A DNA stretch of 51,662 bases from Psychrobacter piechaudii (lineage in GTDB: Bacteria; Pseudomonadota; Gammaproteobacteria; Pseudomonadales; Moraxellaceae). This document shows positions 16,920-26,456 of this stretch, in pieces; the first letter of the stretch is position 1; every line of letters starts with the position of its first letter. The stretch covers positions 1 through 51,662 of the forward strand of contig NZ_FUGE01000081.1 of assembly GCF_900162825.1 (NCBI RefSeq), written 5' to 3'. The translations under genes were made by a program, and so were the position numbers. The notes under the pieces were generated by a model that worked only from the letters and a program-made list of their open reading frames with translations, made no database searches and had not been told where the DNA came from.

Positions 16920-17765
16920 CTACTGAAAAAAGTAGCCTGTTTGTGGTGAGCTAGGCAGGGCCATCTTACGTTTTGGCATACGGCCTGCTAAGTGAGAAGC
17001 ACGTCCAGCCCAAATGGCATGTTTCATGGCATGGGCCATTAATACGGGGTCTTCTGCATAAGCAATGGCTGAGTTCATTAACACTCCGTCACAGCCAAGC
17101 TCCATAGCGATAGCGGCATCTGAAGCGGTACCGACTCCGGCATCTACCAGGACTGGAATATTTAGCGCTTTGGTATTCTCAATAATAATACTCAAGTTAT
17201 GTGGGTTTAACAATCCTAAACCAGAGCCGATAAGACTGCCTAAGGGCATAATCGCCACACAGCCCATGCTTGCAAGCTCTTTGGCAACGATGGGGTCGTC
17301 AGAAGTGTAAACCATGACCTCAAACCCATCATCAATTAATTTTTGCGCGGCTATCAGTGTTTCAGTGACATTTGGATATAACGTTTGCTCATCTCCTAGT
17401 ACCTCAAGCTTTACTAGGTTATGGCCGTCTAGTAATTCACGCGCTAATTGGCAGGTGCGTATCGCGGTATCTGCATCAAAACAACCGGCAGTATTAGGCA
17501 AGATGGTGTATTTTTCCGGAGATATAACATCTAGTAAATTTGGCTGATCTCTATGCTGACCAATGTTGGTACGGCGAATGGCCACAGTGACAATCTCTGC
17601 ACCAGAAGCTTCAATAGCTTCTCCAGTTTGTTGTAAATCTTTATATTTACCAGTGCCGACCAGTAGTCTAGATGAGAATGTACGGCTACCAATTTGGAAA
17701 GTATCATTTTTTAAAGGAGTGATAAGAGCGGTATTTTCAGTGTTCTTTGAGGCTTGCATAGTCAT
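16920..17765 (-). CDS. thiG: Thiazole synthase ThiG
   Basis: Makes the thiazole phosphate of thiamine from deoxyxylulose phosphate, dehydroglycine or iminoglycine and ThiS-thiocarboxylate; cytoplasmic TIM barrel. [12 protein letters not shown] near residue 30, [15 protein letters not shown] with the Schiff-base Lys, [17 protein letters not shown] and [12 protein letters not shown] are all family blocks. I start at the ATG at 17763-17765 (281 aa). Another ATG lies two codons later at 17757-17759, and the open frame runs upstream to 17894 without family sequence. AAGG is about 9 bases upstream. No thiS or other thi gene is adjacent, and no TPP riboswitch is recognisable. Confidence 0.93.
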   Translation of the reverse strand: MTMQASKNTENTALITPLKNDTFQIGSRTFSSRLLVGTGKYKDLQQTGEAIEASGAEIVTVAIRRTNIGQHRDQPNLLDVISPEKYTILPNTAGCFDADTAIRTCQLARELLDGHNLVKLEVLGDEQTLYPNVTETLIAAQKLIDDGFEVMVYTSDDPIVAKELASMGCVAIMPLGSLIGSGLGLLNPHNLSIIIENTKALNIPVLVDAGVGTASDAAIAMELGCDGVLMNSAIAYAEDPVLMAHAMKHAIWAGRASHLAGRMPKRKMALPSSPQTGYFFQ

Positions 17766-18129
17766 TCCAGTTACCTTGAGGTGAGAGGAGTAGGTGTTAT
17801 AGAGGCTGAAAACGTCAAAGCCACCGCTCCTCGGGAGATGTTGTGGCATTATAACAAATAACAGCTGGGCACTGGTTTTAATATACAGTAGCACAATCCA
17901 TTACTGGTATTTACTTTTTGGCTTTTTGGTAGCAGCAGTTGGCTGATCGATAGGACGGGTCGCAAGGGTTATTGAAGTCTAGCTGGCTAGTTTGACAAAC
18001 TAAGGGGCTTTAGGGCACTTGATAGCAGACATCCCTTGAGTAATCCTTTATAATCTATAAATAAATATTACTTATTAACAGTCTAGTATTATTGATCTGT
18101 TTAAGCATGAGAGAGACAAGGGGTTGAAT

Positions 18130-19455
18130 ATGGGTTCATCACGACAATTACTACTGGGTACAGGCGTATTCCTTGGAGGCGGCATATTGCTGTTGTCCTT
18201 GGTGAAACAAATGGATGCTCCAAAAGATTCCGCTGCAGATAATGCCATAAAAGTGGAACAAGTCAGCAGTGCCGTAAAGTCTGATCAAGACCCGTTAACA
18301 GCTGATCTTGAAACAGAAAAGCGCTTATTGGCACAGAAACGCCTTGAGCGTGAAAAGAAGATGGCTCAGTTGGATCAGAAGACCCGTGAATTCTTGACCG
18401 AGCAAGAAAAAGCAGAAGCCTTAGCGATGCAAAAAGCTCGTCTTGAAAATGAGCAATATCGCAGTGGTGCGGCAGAGCCTGTTGTTGATGAAATGCCAAA
18501 CTCCGAAGAGACTTCTAAGGTAGTGACGCCCGTTACTCGTCCTGTGGTTACGGCAAGACCAGTGGAGCAGAGCGTGACCCCAGTAACTACTACACAGCCG
18601 ATGCAAGCCCGTAATGAGACACAGGCCGCAGCATCAAAGCCTGAGCCGAAGCCACAAGCTGAAGTGGCTTCTTCAAAGGCACCCTCCAGCACCCAAAAGC
18701 ATACAGTACAGCGTGGTGAAGGGTTAATTAAATTATCTCGTCAATATAATGTGCCTGTGGAAGCGATTTCTCAGGCCAATAAAATATCCAAAGGTTCTAC
18801 CATACGCGTTGGGCAAGAGATTACCATTCCCTCGAAAAGCCAGATAGACCAATTGGTGCGTGACTATAACGCGAGCAATAATGTTCAATCTAAGCCACAA
18901 CAAACCAAAGCAGCAGAAACCAAACCTGCTAGCTCTACTAATAAGGCTCCAACTAGCCAACAAGGCTATCAGGTAAAAGCAGGGGATGGCTTAATTAAGC
19001 TGGCTCGTCAATATAATGTGCCTGTAGAAGCTTTGGCTGAAGCCAATAACATGAGTACCAACTCTTCATTGAGAGTAGGGCAAAATATTACTATCCCTTC
19101 TCGCAAGCAAGTAGAAATATTACAGCGAGAGGCAGAACAAAAGAAAGCCGCTGAACAAAATAAGCGTGAGGCACAGCAGCGTTTGGCGGAAGCCCGTCGT
19201 AAAGCGGCTAGTGGGGAGGCCAAAGGTACCTTCGGAGTACAGGTGGCGCTTGCTGATAATCAACAAAAAGCCGATGCGATTGTAAAAGAGCTGCGTGCTG
19301 CCGGTTATCCCGCTTCGACCAGTAACACCAGTAGAGGGGTTCGCGTAATTGTGGGTCCGGAAAAAGGCAAAGAAGCGGCTTTGGCTTTGAAGGATAAGAT
19401 TAATGCTGATCCCAAGACTAATGTGAATAATGCTTGGGTGCTTTATTGGCGCTAG
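18130..19455 (+). CDS. LysM x2 and SPOR domain envelope protein
   Basis: Single-pass inner-membrane protein. A hydrophobic segment at about 6-25 (LLLGTGVFLGGGILLLSLV) is followed by a charged, probably coiled region (about 55-115) and a Pro/Thr/Gln-rich linker. Two LysM peptidoglycan-binding domains follow (about 190-238, starting HTVQRGEGLIKLSRQYNVPV, and 279-325, starting YQVKAGDGLIKLARQYNVPV). A Lys/Glu/Arg-rich helix leads to a C-terminal SPOR domain (about 365-441), which binds denuded septal glycan. A role in cell division or wall remodelling is inferred. I use the ATG at 18130, with AAGGGG 6 bases upstream; a TTG two codons earlier is less likely. A terminator follows. Confidence 0.85.
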   Translation: MGSSRQLLLGTGVFLGGGILLLSLVKQMDAPKDSAADNAIKVEQVSSAVKSDQDPLTADLETEKRLLAQKRLEREKKMAQLDQKTREFLTEQEKAEALAMQKARLENEQYRSGAAEPVVDEMPNSEETSKVVTPVTRPVVTARPVEQSVTPVTTTQPMQARNETQAAASKPEPKPQAEVASSKAPSSTQKHTVQRGEGLIKLSRQYNVPVEAISQANKISKGSTIRVGQEITIPSKSQIDQLVRDYNASNNVQSKPQQTKAAETKPASSTNKAPTSQQGYQVKAGDGLIKLARQYNVPVEALAEANNMSTNSSLRVGQNITIPSRKQVEILQREAEQKKAAEQNKREAQQRLAEARRKAASGEAKGTFGVQVALADNQQKADAIVKELRAAGYPASTSNTSRGVRVIVGPEKGKEAALALKDKINADPKTNVNNAWVLYWR

Positions 19456-19502
19456 TAAATTTCAAATTAGATTTAATTTACGCAAATAAGCTAATCCTCA
19501 CC

Positions 19503-19531
19503 AAACACGACATCAGATGTCGTGTTTTTTT
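19503..19531 (+). terminator. Intrinsic terminator after the LysM-SPOR gene
   Basis: AAACACGACAT (19503-19513), loop CAG, ATGTCGTGTTT (19517-19527): a perfect 11-bp stem running into T residues. Confidence 0.92.
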
Positions 19532-19727
19532 ATGAGCGGCCTTAAAATCTAAGCGAGTGTGGGTCAGAAATGAGATAATACAAAATAGTATAAATATCTG
19601 TTTTTAAAGGCATTTAGAATAGAAAATTGCCAAAATATTTTTAAGATTAGCGGTAACAAAGAATTATAAATAAATTCTTTATTACTTTATGTGATAAGTA
19701 GTTATTGAGTTAAGGCGGTAAGATTTA

Positions 19728-20258
19728 GTGGACTTTATGATGTTAGGGGTCATGGTGTTGGTCGCGCTCATTATTATGATGAGTATTATTGCTCAGCGTC
19801 GCCATGACAATAAAAAAGAGAAACCGGTTAAAGGAGATGAGCTTGCGATTTGGCCTTTTGAGCCAATGCCGATAATGACCGATACCGAAGTATTGTTTTT
19901 TGCTAAATTGCAACAAGCTGTACCGGAGTATTATATTTTTAGTCAGGTACAGCTTTCACGAATCATTGCACCCAGTGAAGAGGCCGGCACTGACAAAAAC
20001 TTTTGGTTTAACCGTATTTGTCGTCAAAGCGTAGATTATGTGTTGGTAGATCGAGATGCTCAAACCACCTTGCTTGCCATTGAGCTTGATGACTGGACTC
20101 ATGACAGTGTTGCAAGGCAAAAAGCCGATGATAAAAAAGACAAGGCTTTGGCTAGTGCTGGTATTCCTATCTTACGATTTCATGCTGAACGTATGCCCAG
20201 TGTTTCAGTCATACGTCACGATGTTGAAACAGTAATTAGTAAGTATTTTCATAATTAA
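19728..20258 (+). CDS. DUF2726 protein with N-terminal membrane anchor
   Basis: 176 aa, probably starting at GTG (19728) with AAGGCGG about 9 bases upstream; an ATG three codons later is possible. One hydrophobic segment (about 3-24) is followed by a soluble domain. DYVLVDRDAQTTLLAIELDD and ALASAGIPILRFHA match DUF2726, which has a restriction-endonuclease-like (PD-(D/E)XK) fold pattern; Asp and Glu-Leu-Asp in these stretches would be the metal ligands. Whether it cleaves nucleic acid is unknown. The gene is monocistronic between the LysM-SPOR gene and catalase. Confidence 0.75.
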   Translation: MDFMMLGVMVLVALIIMMSIIAQRRHDNKKEKPVKGDELAIWPFEPMPIMTDTEVLFFAKLQQAVPEYYIFSQVQLSRIIAPSEEAGTDKNFWFNRICRQSVDYVLVDRDAQTTLLAIELDDWTHDSVARQKADDKKDKALASAGIPILRFHAERMPSVSVIRHDVETVISKYFHN

Positions 20259-20563
20259 ATCAATTTCTTATTGCAGATATCCTTGATATTACTGGGGATT
20301 ATTTAATTTATTAACGCTGCGTATACATATCTAACTAAATCTAAACAGGTATTTTCACCGATTTAGGTAATATATCAAGTAGTTGTAGAGACAACTTTAG
20401 ATATATTTCGAATTACAAAGACAAGTTGTAGTTGTAATCAATAGTTCGGTATAGCTAGGCCGTATTGTTAAGCTAGGTTAAGTTAGCCAGATTTCGTTAA
20501 AAACGCCCTCTGTGCCCTCTGGCTTGACTGATATAAAAATAATTCACCCAGCAAGGAATAATA
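20259..20563. other. Catalase upstream region with two dyads
   Basis: This 305-base gap should hold the catalase promoter. Two dyads are visible: AGTTGT-AGAG-ACAACT at 20381-20396, and TTACAA (20413-20418) facing TTGTAA (20432-20437), which encloses a smaller ACAAGTTGT dyad. They share the ACAACT/ACAAGTTGT core. I could not fit an OxyR consensus with confidence. Confidence 0.4.
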
Positions 20564-22651
20564 ATGAAAGATAAAATTAATCATAATGACCCAGCCAAAA
20601 ATATGTGTCCCCATACAGGAAATGGTGGTGAGCCACAATATCAAGCCGATGACAGTGTGCCAAACCTTACTACTCAACAAGGAGTGGTCATTTCTGACAA
20701 CCAAAACTCTCTAAAAGCCGGCCCCCGTGGTCCCGCTCTACTAGAAGACTTTGTATTACGTGAGAAAATCACTCATTTTGACCATGAGCGTATTCCAGAG
20801 CGTATTGTTCACGCCCGTGGTACTGGTGCCCATGGTTATTTTGAGCTTACGGAATCTTTGGAAAAGTATACCACTGCTAAGATTTTGACTGAAACTGGTA
20901 AACAAACGCCTTTATTTACTCGTTTTTCAACAGTAGCCGGTAACAAAGGCTCAAAAGATACTCCTCGTGATGTGCGCGGTTTCGCGGTTAAAATTTATAC
21001 CGAAGAGGGTAACTGGGATATCGTTGGCAACAATATGCCTATCTTCTTTATTCAAGATGCTATGAAGTTCCCAGACTTCGTTCATGCGGTTAAGCCTGAG
21101 CCAGATCGCGGCTTCCCACAAGCAGCTTCGGCTCATGACACTTTTTGGGATTTCGTGTCATTGACCCCTGAAACCATGCATAACTTAATTTGGTTAATGA
21201 GTGACCGTGCTATTCCTCGTAGCTTGCGTATGATGGAAGGCTTTGGTATTCACTCTTACCGTCTAATTAATGCTGAGGGTAAGAGCACTTTCGTTCGTTT
21301 CCACTGGAAACCAAAGTTAGGCGTTCAGTCATTAACATGGGATGAAGCGGTTAAGATTTCAGGCGCAGACCCTGATTATAACCGTCGTGATTTATTTGAA
21401 TCTATCCAAGCAGGCGATTATCCTGAGTGGGAATTTGGGGTTCAGTTATTTACCGAAGAAGAAGCTGCAGAATTCCCATTTGACCATTTAGACGCGACCA
21501 AACTGATTCCGGAAGAGTTAGTGCCTGTGAAGATTGTGGGTAAAATGGTATTGAACCGTTATCCAGATAACTTCTTTGCGGAAACTGAACAGGTGGCCTT
21601 CTGCCCATCGCATTTACCACCAGGTATCGACTTCAGTAATGACCCGTTATTACAAGGCCGTTTGTTTAGCTATTTAGATACTCAGCTTAAACGTTTGGGT
21701 GGTCCTAACTTTGCGCAGATTCCAATTAATGCGCCAAAATGTCCATTTGCCAACAACCAGCAAGATGGTCATATGCAGATGCATGTACCTAAAGGTCGTA
21801 CCTTGTATGAGCCACAAAGCTTAGAGCCTAACAAGCCACGTGCTAACTACAAGCAAGGCTTCAAGTCTTTCAATGAGCAATTAGATGATGGCGTTAAAGG
21901 TCGCGTCCGTGCTGAAAGCTTCGCTGATCATTATAGTCAGCCTCGTATGTTCTACCGTAGTCAAACGCCAGCAGAGCAAGCGCATATTGCCACTGCTTAT
22001 GCTTTCGAACTGGGTAAGGTGGAAACTGCTCATGTGCGTACCCGTACCCTAAGTCATCTATTAAATATTGATGAAGACTTAGCGAAACGTGTTGCCGATG
22101 CATTAGGTATGGACTTACCTGAAGCCGCAAAGCCAGCCGCGCCTATCGTTGATATGCCAGAGTCTCCAGCGGTTCAGACCATCGGTCTTAGTCCTAAAAC
22201 TTTAAAAGGCCGTCAAGTCGGTATCTTAGTAGGAGCAGGCTCGAAGAAAGCTTCTATTGAGAAATTTGAAAATGCGGTTAAAGCAGCCGGTGGTAGCGTG
22301 AAGATTGTTGCCCCAAGCATCGAAGTGAAATTAGACGATGGCACAACCATCCAAGCTGATGAACGAGTGGCTGGTGCGCCATCTGTGTTGTTTGATGCCG
22401 TAGTAAGTATCATCATGCCAGATGTGGCTAAGAAATTGGCCAAAGACAGCTCAACCCTAGACTGGTTCAACGATGCCTTTAACCACTGTAAAGCCATTGC
22501 TTATTGTGGTGCGACTGATGAATTTATCTTAAGCAAACTACCTGTAGAAAAAGATGAGTTCGTAACGCCGCTAGATGAGTTAGATGCCTTTATCGAAAAT
22601 GCTAAAACCCGTCTGTGGGAACGTGAACCTAAGGTTCGTGATTTAGCTTAA
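20564..22651 (+). CDS. katE: Large-subunit (clade 2, KatE/HPII-type) catalase
   Basis: Haem enzyme splitting hydrogen peroxide into water and oxygen. The catalytic His83 lies in [10 protein letters not shown], Asn127 in STVAGNKGS, and the proximal haem ligand Tyr370 in [14 protein letters not shown]. After the catalase core comes a flavodoxin/class-I glutamine-amidotransferase-like domain (about 545-695, starting [14 protein letters not shown]), the mark of large clade-2 catalases. At 695 aa it lacks part of the N-terminal extension of E. coli HPII (753 aa). There is no signal peptide. AAGGA lies 7 bases before the ATG. It is monocistronic with a strong terminator. Confidence 0.95.
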   Translation: MKDKINHNDPAKNMCPHTGNGGEPQYQADDSVPNLTTQQGVVISDNQNSLKAGPRGPALLEDFVLREKITHFDHERIPERIVHARGTGAHGYFELTESLEKYTTAKILTETGKQTPLFTRFSTVAGNKGSKDTPRDVRGFAVKIYTEEGNWDIVGNNMPIFFIQDAMKFPDFVHAVKPEPDRGFPQAASAHDTFWDFVSLTPETMHNLIWLMSDRAIPRSLRMMEGFGIHSYRLINAEGKSTFVRFHWKPKLGVQSLTWDEAVKISGADPDYNRRDLFESIQAGDYPEWEFGVQLFTEEEAAEFPFDHLDATKLIPEELVPVKIVGKMVLNRYPDNFFAETEQVAFCPSHLPPGIDFSNDPLLQGRLFSYLDTQLKRLGGPNFAQIPINAPKCPFANNQQDGHMQMHVPKGRTLYEPQSLEPNKPRANYKQGFKSFNEQLDDGVKGRVRAESFADHYSQPRMFYRSQTPAEQAHIATAYAFELGKVETAHVRTRTLSHLLNIDEDLAKRVADALGMDLPEAAKPAAPIVDMPESPAVQTIGLSPKTLKGRQVGILVGAGSKKASIEKFENAVKAAGGSVKIVAPSIEVKLDDGTTIQADERVAGAPSVLFDAVVSIIMPDVAKKLAKDSSTLDWFNDAFNHCKAIAYCGATDEFILSKLPVEKDEFVTPLDELDAFIENAKTRLWEREPKVRDLA

Positions 22652-22702
22652 TTTTTAGCTATTTAATATTTAGCTAATAGTTAATACAAGTCTTTAAATC
22701 TA

Positions 22703-22736
22703 AAAACCAGTCATAGAAATATGGCTGGTTTTTTTT
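22703..22736 (+). terminator. Intrinsic terminator after the catalase gene
   Basis: AAAACCAGTCAT (22703-22714), loop AGAAAT, ATGGCTGGTTTT (22721-22732), one G-U pair, followed by more T. Confidence 0.92.
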
Positions 22737-22933
22737 GATCTATTAATAACGCATTTATTACATTAATTGAAATGGAGAGAAGGCCATATATCAGCCTGCA
22801 CCTAGAAGTGGTAAGTTATATTTTTAAAAGATAAACTATAACCAATATTTTGTTTACGACAAAACGGTGTATCACAACATGATTTGTGACCACATGATTA
22901 CTTACTAAGCTTTGATAGATAAAGGATTCTCAC

Positions 22934-24991
22934 ATGGAAAGTGTCCCAAGCAATAAAACTAAAGATAATAAGACTAATACAGACCAAGCTACGAATACCC
23001 CAGTAGCCTCAGAACATATGGACAGTGTTCGCTATGAGCAGCTTTTGAATGAGTCGCCAACCACTTACGACTTGTTCAAAAAGGGGCATGATATTAATCC
23101 TGATGCGCCTGCATTAAGCTTTTTCTTACAAGGCACTGCTTATAAGGAAAATGAAACTTTTAGCTATGCAGAGATGCTGACTGAGATACATCAAGTGGGC
23201 AACTTTATGGATACTTTAGGACTAGAGGACGATGCAGTGGTTGCCATGCTACTTCCCAATCTGCCTGAGTGCTATAGCGTCATAATAGGGGTGCAAACTC
23301 GCCACATTATTATGCCCATTAACCCTTTACTTGAGCCTGAGGTCATTAGCGAGCTTTTAGCAACGGCTAAGGCTCGAGTACTGGTTACCCTTGCGCCTTT
23401 TCCCAATACTGAAATATGGTCAAAGGCCAAGTATATTGCACAGCATGTCCAAAGCTTAGCACATGTTGTTAGCATAAATATGGCCGATCATGTGCTCGGT
23501 AAAAAGTCCTTGCCTGCTAAAGTGTTACAAAAGCGTCAAGACATCATAGAAAACGATGTGACAGCTCTGCTTTTTGGTAGTAAGGCTGGACTACCTAACC
23601 ATATCAATTGGCACAATTGGAAAACTGCCATAGCAAAGCAGCCAGGCGATCGTTTAACCTTTGAGAACAATAAATCGAAGCGTCGTAATAGCTTAGATTA
23701 TTCTTCGTTCTTTTGTACCGGCGGTACCACAGGGCGACCTAAGATTGCCAAGCGAATACATAAAAATGAAGTCTCCAACGTATTACAGGTGAGAGCTGCT
23801 TTGGGTGATGACCTCGTTGGCAATGGCAAAAATTTGTTATGCGGTTTACCCCTATTTCATACCAATGCCGTCATGGTAACAGGGATGCTACCTTTCTCCT
23901 TGGGCAGTCATGTGGTATTGGCTACGCCGCAGGGTTACCGAGGTGAGGGCGTGGTTGCTAATTTTTGGGGTATTATTGAGCAGTACCAAATCAACTTCTT
24001 TAGCGGCGTACCGACCTTGTTCAGCTCTTTATTAAATATTCCGATTAAGACGCAGGATGTTAGCAGTTTGCAGTATTGTTTAAGCGGGGCAGCACCCATG
24101 CCTATTGAAGTCTTCAACCAGTTTGAAACTCAAACAGGCATGAGCATATTAGAGGCTTATGGGCTAACAGAGGCCAATTGTGGTAGCTCGGTGAATCCTC
24201 GTGAGGGTGAACGCAAAATTGGTTCGATTGGTCAAAGTTTTCCGCATCAAGAAATGATTGTGGCTATCCTAGAGGAGGATGGATTGTTCCGCCCTGCAAA
24301 AGTGGGTGAGGTCGGCAATGTCATTATACGCGGGGACAATGTATTTGCAGGATATTATATAGACAGCCAAAATAAGGATATTTGGCTTTACGATACGGTT
24401 GAAGATAAGCAAAAAGCGGACAATAACCAACTGAACCCTGCTAAAAGATGGGTTAATTCGGGAGATTTGGGCTATCAAGACAGCGATGGATTTTTCTTTT
24501 TAACAGGTCGTAAAAAAGAGCTTATTATTCGGGGTGGTCATAATATTGATCCAAAATTAATTGAAGAGCCTGTCTATAAATTTGGGGATATCGAAATCTG
24601 CGCTGCTATTGGTAAACCTGATGTGTATGCTGGCGAGATTCCTATTTTATACGTGCAGCCTAAGACAGGCGCAAGTATAGACAAAAAAGCCCTTGAGGCG
24701 TATTGCCAAGACCATATTGGTGAGCGTGCCGCAATACCAAAAGAGATTCACATTATAGATGAAATACCTCTTACCCCGGTGGGTAAGGTGTTCAAGCCTG
24801 CTTTAAAACGATTAGCAAATGTGGAGGCAGTGGCTACCTTACTTAATGAGCACAATATTGCCGCAGACGTTACTACCCAAGAAGATGCCACTTACGGATT
24901 CATCACTTGTGTCAAGGTAACTGACCCCAATCAGCTAGAGACAGCGAAGCATTTGGCCGGTCAATTTGCTATTGCTTTAGATATTCGTTAG
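22934..24991 (+). CDS. Acyl-CoA synthetase (AMP-forming), FadD-like
   Basis: ANL-superfamily adenylating enzyme. TGGTTGRPK near residues 260-268 is the phosphate-binding loop. LEAYGLTEANCG (A5), SGDLGYQD (A7, ATP ribose Asp), GRKKELIIRGG (hinge) and TPVGKVFKPALK (catalytic Lys) follow in order. It should activate a fatty or other carboxylic acid to acyl-CoA; the chain length is unknown. At 685 aa it is longer than typical FadD (about 560), with an N-terminal extension of about 35 polar residues and a C-terminal tail of about 70 residues beyond the catalytic Lys. AAAGGA lies 7 bases before the ATG. It could feed the wax ester synthases, but it is not in their operon. Confidence 0.87.
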   Translation: MESVPSNKTKDNKTNTDQATNTPVASEHMDSVRYEQLLNESPTTYDLFKKGHDINPDAPALSFFLQGTAYKENETFSYAEMLTEIHQVGNFMDTLGLEDDAVVAMLLPNLPECYSVIIGVQTRHIIMPINPLLEPEVISELLATAKARVLVTLAPFPNTEIWSKAKYIAQHVQSLAHVVSINMADHVLGKKSLPAKVLQKRQDIIENDVTALLFGSKAGLPNHINWHNWKTAIAKQPGDRLTFENNKSKRRNSLDYSSFFCTGGTTGRPKIAKRIHKNEVSNVLQVRAALGDDLVGNGKNLLCGLPLFHTNAVMVTGMLPFSLGSHVVLATPQGYRGEGVVANFWGIIEQYQINFFSGVPTLFSSLLNIPIKTQDVSSLQYCLSGAAPMPIEVFNQFETQTGMSILEAYGLTEANCGSSVNPREGERKIGSIGQSFPHQEMIVAILEEDGLFRPAKVGEVGNVIIRGDNVFAGYYIDSQNKDIWLYDTVEDKQKADNNQLNPAKRWVNSGDLGYQDSDGFFFLTGRKKELIIRGGHNIDPKLIEEPVYKFGDIEICAAIGKPDVYAGEIPILYVQPKTGASIDKKALEAYCQDHIGERAAIPKEIHIIDEIPLTPVGKVFKPALKRLANVEAVATLLNEHNIAADVTTQEDATYGFITCVKVTDPNQLETAKHLAGQFAIALDIR

Positions 24992-25080
24992 TTTTTTAGC
25001 TTATACAACGAGTTTGATGACGGCAAGATAAAAGCAAAAGAAGCCCCTTATATTGATCCAGTCAGAGCTTTAAACCCATA

Positions 25081-25111
25081 AAAAAACCAGCCACCAAATG
25101 ACTGGTTTTTT
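25081..25111. terminator. Bidirectional terminator between acyl-CoA synthetase and aldo/keto reductase genes
   Basis: AAAAAACCAG (25081-25090) pairs with CTGGTTTTTT (25102-25111), giving A and T runs on both sides between converging genes. Confidence 0.85.
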
Positions 25112-25166
25112 ATTTCGTTTATAACGAGTTTACTCTCTTAATTAAGAGCCGGCGTTGGTTAACTCT

Positions 25167-26015
25167 TTAATCATCCCATTCAGGCGTATAATCAGGATGT
25201 TCAATCATACGACCATTTGAACGTGCCAACTTATTGATGGCTTCAATATCTTCCTTATCTAGCTGTACCTTTAACGCATCTAGGTTACTTTGTAGGTGAG
25301 ATGGCGTACTGGTCTTAGGAATAGCAATACGATTTTTATCCGATAAAATCCAAGCCAAAGAGACTTGCGCTGGATTAATATTATGCTTGTCAGCGATAGC
25401 TTTAATAGTGCCATTATCAAAGACATCACCACGTGCTAACGGTGAGTAGGCAGTTAGTGGAATATGATGGTTGTATAAGAACGTTTGCAGGGTATGTTGA
25501 CGAATAAAGGGGTGAAATTCGACTTGGTTCGTTGCAATAGGCACATCACTGTATTTTTGCGCCTCTAAAAGTAGATTAATATTGAAGTTAGAAACCCCAA
25601 TGTTTCTAGTCAATCCTTGATGCTGCATCTCTGCCAAAGCCGGCATGGTCTCTGATAGTGGCACACGGGCATCTGGCCAGTGCAGTAATAATAAATCTAC
25701 ATACTCAACGTCTAATTTACCTAATGACTCATGCACCGACTTCACTAAATTATCAGGCTCAAAGCGCATATCATCTGGGAAAATCTTGGTAGTTAAGAAA
25801 AAGCGGTCACGAGCTACGCCCGACTTTTTAATGCCTGCTCCCACTTGAGCCTCATTATGATAAGCTTGGGCCGTATCAATATGCTCATAGCCCATTTGTA
25901 GGGCTTGGCTAACCACCTCAATACAGTCATCGTCTGTTGATTGCCAAGTGCCTAATCCTAAAGCAGGTATTTGTGCTTGTCCCACAGTGCGGGTGTGATA
26001 ATTTTTATTATGCAT
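25167..26015 (-). CDS. dkgB: Aldo/keto reductase, DkgB-like
   Basis: NADPH-dependent cytoplasmic oxidoreductase of 282 aa. The catalytic tetrad is visible: Asp and Tyr in IDTAQAYHNEAQVG, Lys in FLTTKIFPDD, His in LLLLHWPD. IGVSNFN and the C-terminal NADP-binding IAIPKTSTPSHLQSNLDAL are conserved. Overall it resembles 2,5-diketo-D-gluconate reductase B, though such enzymes often reduce methylglyoxal and other aldehydes, so the physiological substrate is open. AAGGA lies 9 bases before the ATG. Confidence 0.87.
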   Translation of the reverse strand: MHNKNYHTRTVGQAQIPALGLGTWQSTDDDCIEVVSQALQMGYEHIDTAQAYHNEAQVGAGIKKSGVARDRFFLTTKIFPDDMRFEPDNLVKSVHESLGKLDVEYVDLLLLHWPDARVPLSETMPALAEMQHQGLTRNIGVSNFNINLLLEAQKYSDVPIATNQVEFHPFIRQHTLQTFLYNHHIPLTAYSPLARGDVFDNGTIKAIADKHNINPAQVSLAWILSDKNRIAIPKTSTPSHLQSNLDALKVQLDKEDIEAINKLARSNGRMIEHPDYTPEWDD

Positions 26016-26456
26016 TCTACTTATCCTTATTATTTTGACGCCTTTAGCCTTGAATCGGCTTAATAAACGACGCCTATATCGTTTGCAGTAAGTTTAAGGG
26101 TGATTCGGTCAATTTTAGTTTCAAATATGAGTTCCCTTAATACTAGTACTCTTCAATACTGCTACCCTTATACGAGTAACTATTATTAGTATAACGACCA
26201 AGCCGATAGGGTTTGTAGTTAAGCTATATGAAAACGTAAGTGAGCGTAAAGTGCTCAATAAATAATCCTCATATCTTTATGATATATAAAAATATTTTTT
26301 GTTCGGATAGGGGTTAGGCAAATAAAAATAGAGTAGAGGCAGCTGAAGCTAAAATAGCTTGGTGTAAAAACTTATCGGTCAACATGGACACTTAAACTAT
26401 CTATAGACTAGGTTTACTATGATGCGATTATATATTGGGCAAGCATTAGGAGAATT
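26016..26456. other. Divergent gap between aldo/keto reductase and MBL hydrolase genes
   Basis: 441 bases without a gene. It holds degenerate 15-16-nt repeats at 26137-26182 and otherwise AT-rich sequence. No RNA gene or palindrome of note was seen. Confidence 0.5.
26137..26182. repeat. Degenerate 15-16-nt tandem repeats
   Basis: Units TTAATACTAGTACTC (26137-26151), TTCAATACTGCTACCC (26152-26167) and TTATACGAGTAACTA (26168-26182) follow each other. A further weak unit may follow to about 26197. Similarity is partial, and the first two units are closest. Confidence 0.45.

Noticed and set aside
17766-17930. TPP riboswitch upstream of thiG
   Set aside because: I looked for the CTGAGA and ACCTGA-type core on the minus strand and did not find it. 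A normal promoter-like TATAAT is present instead.
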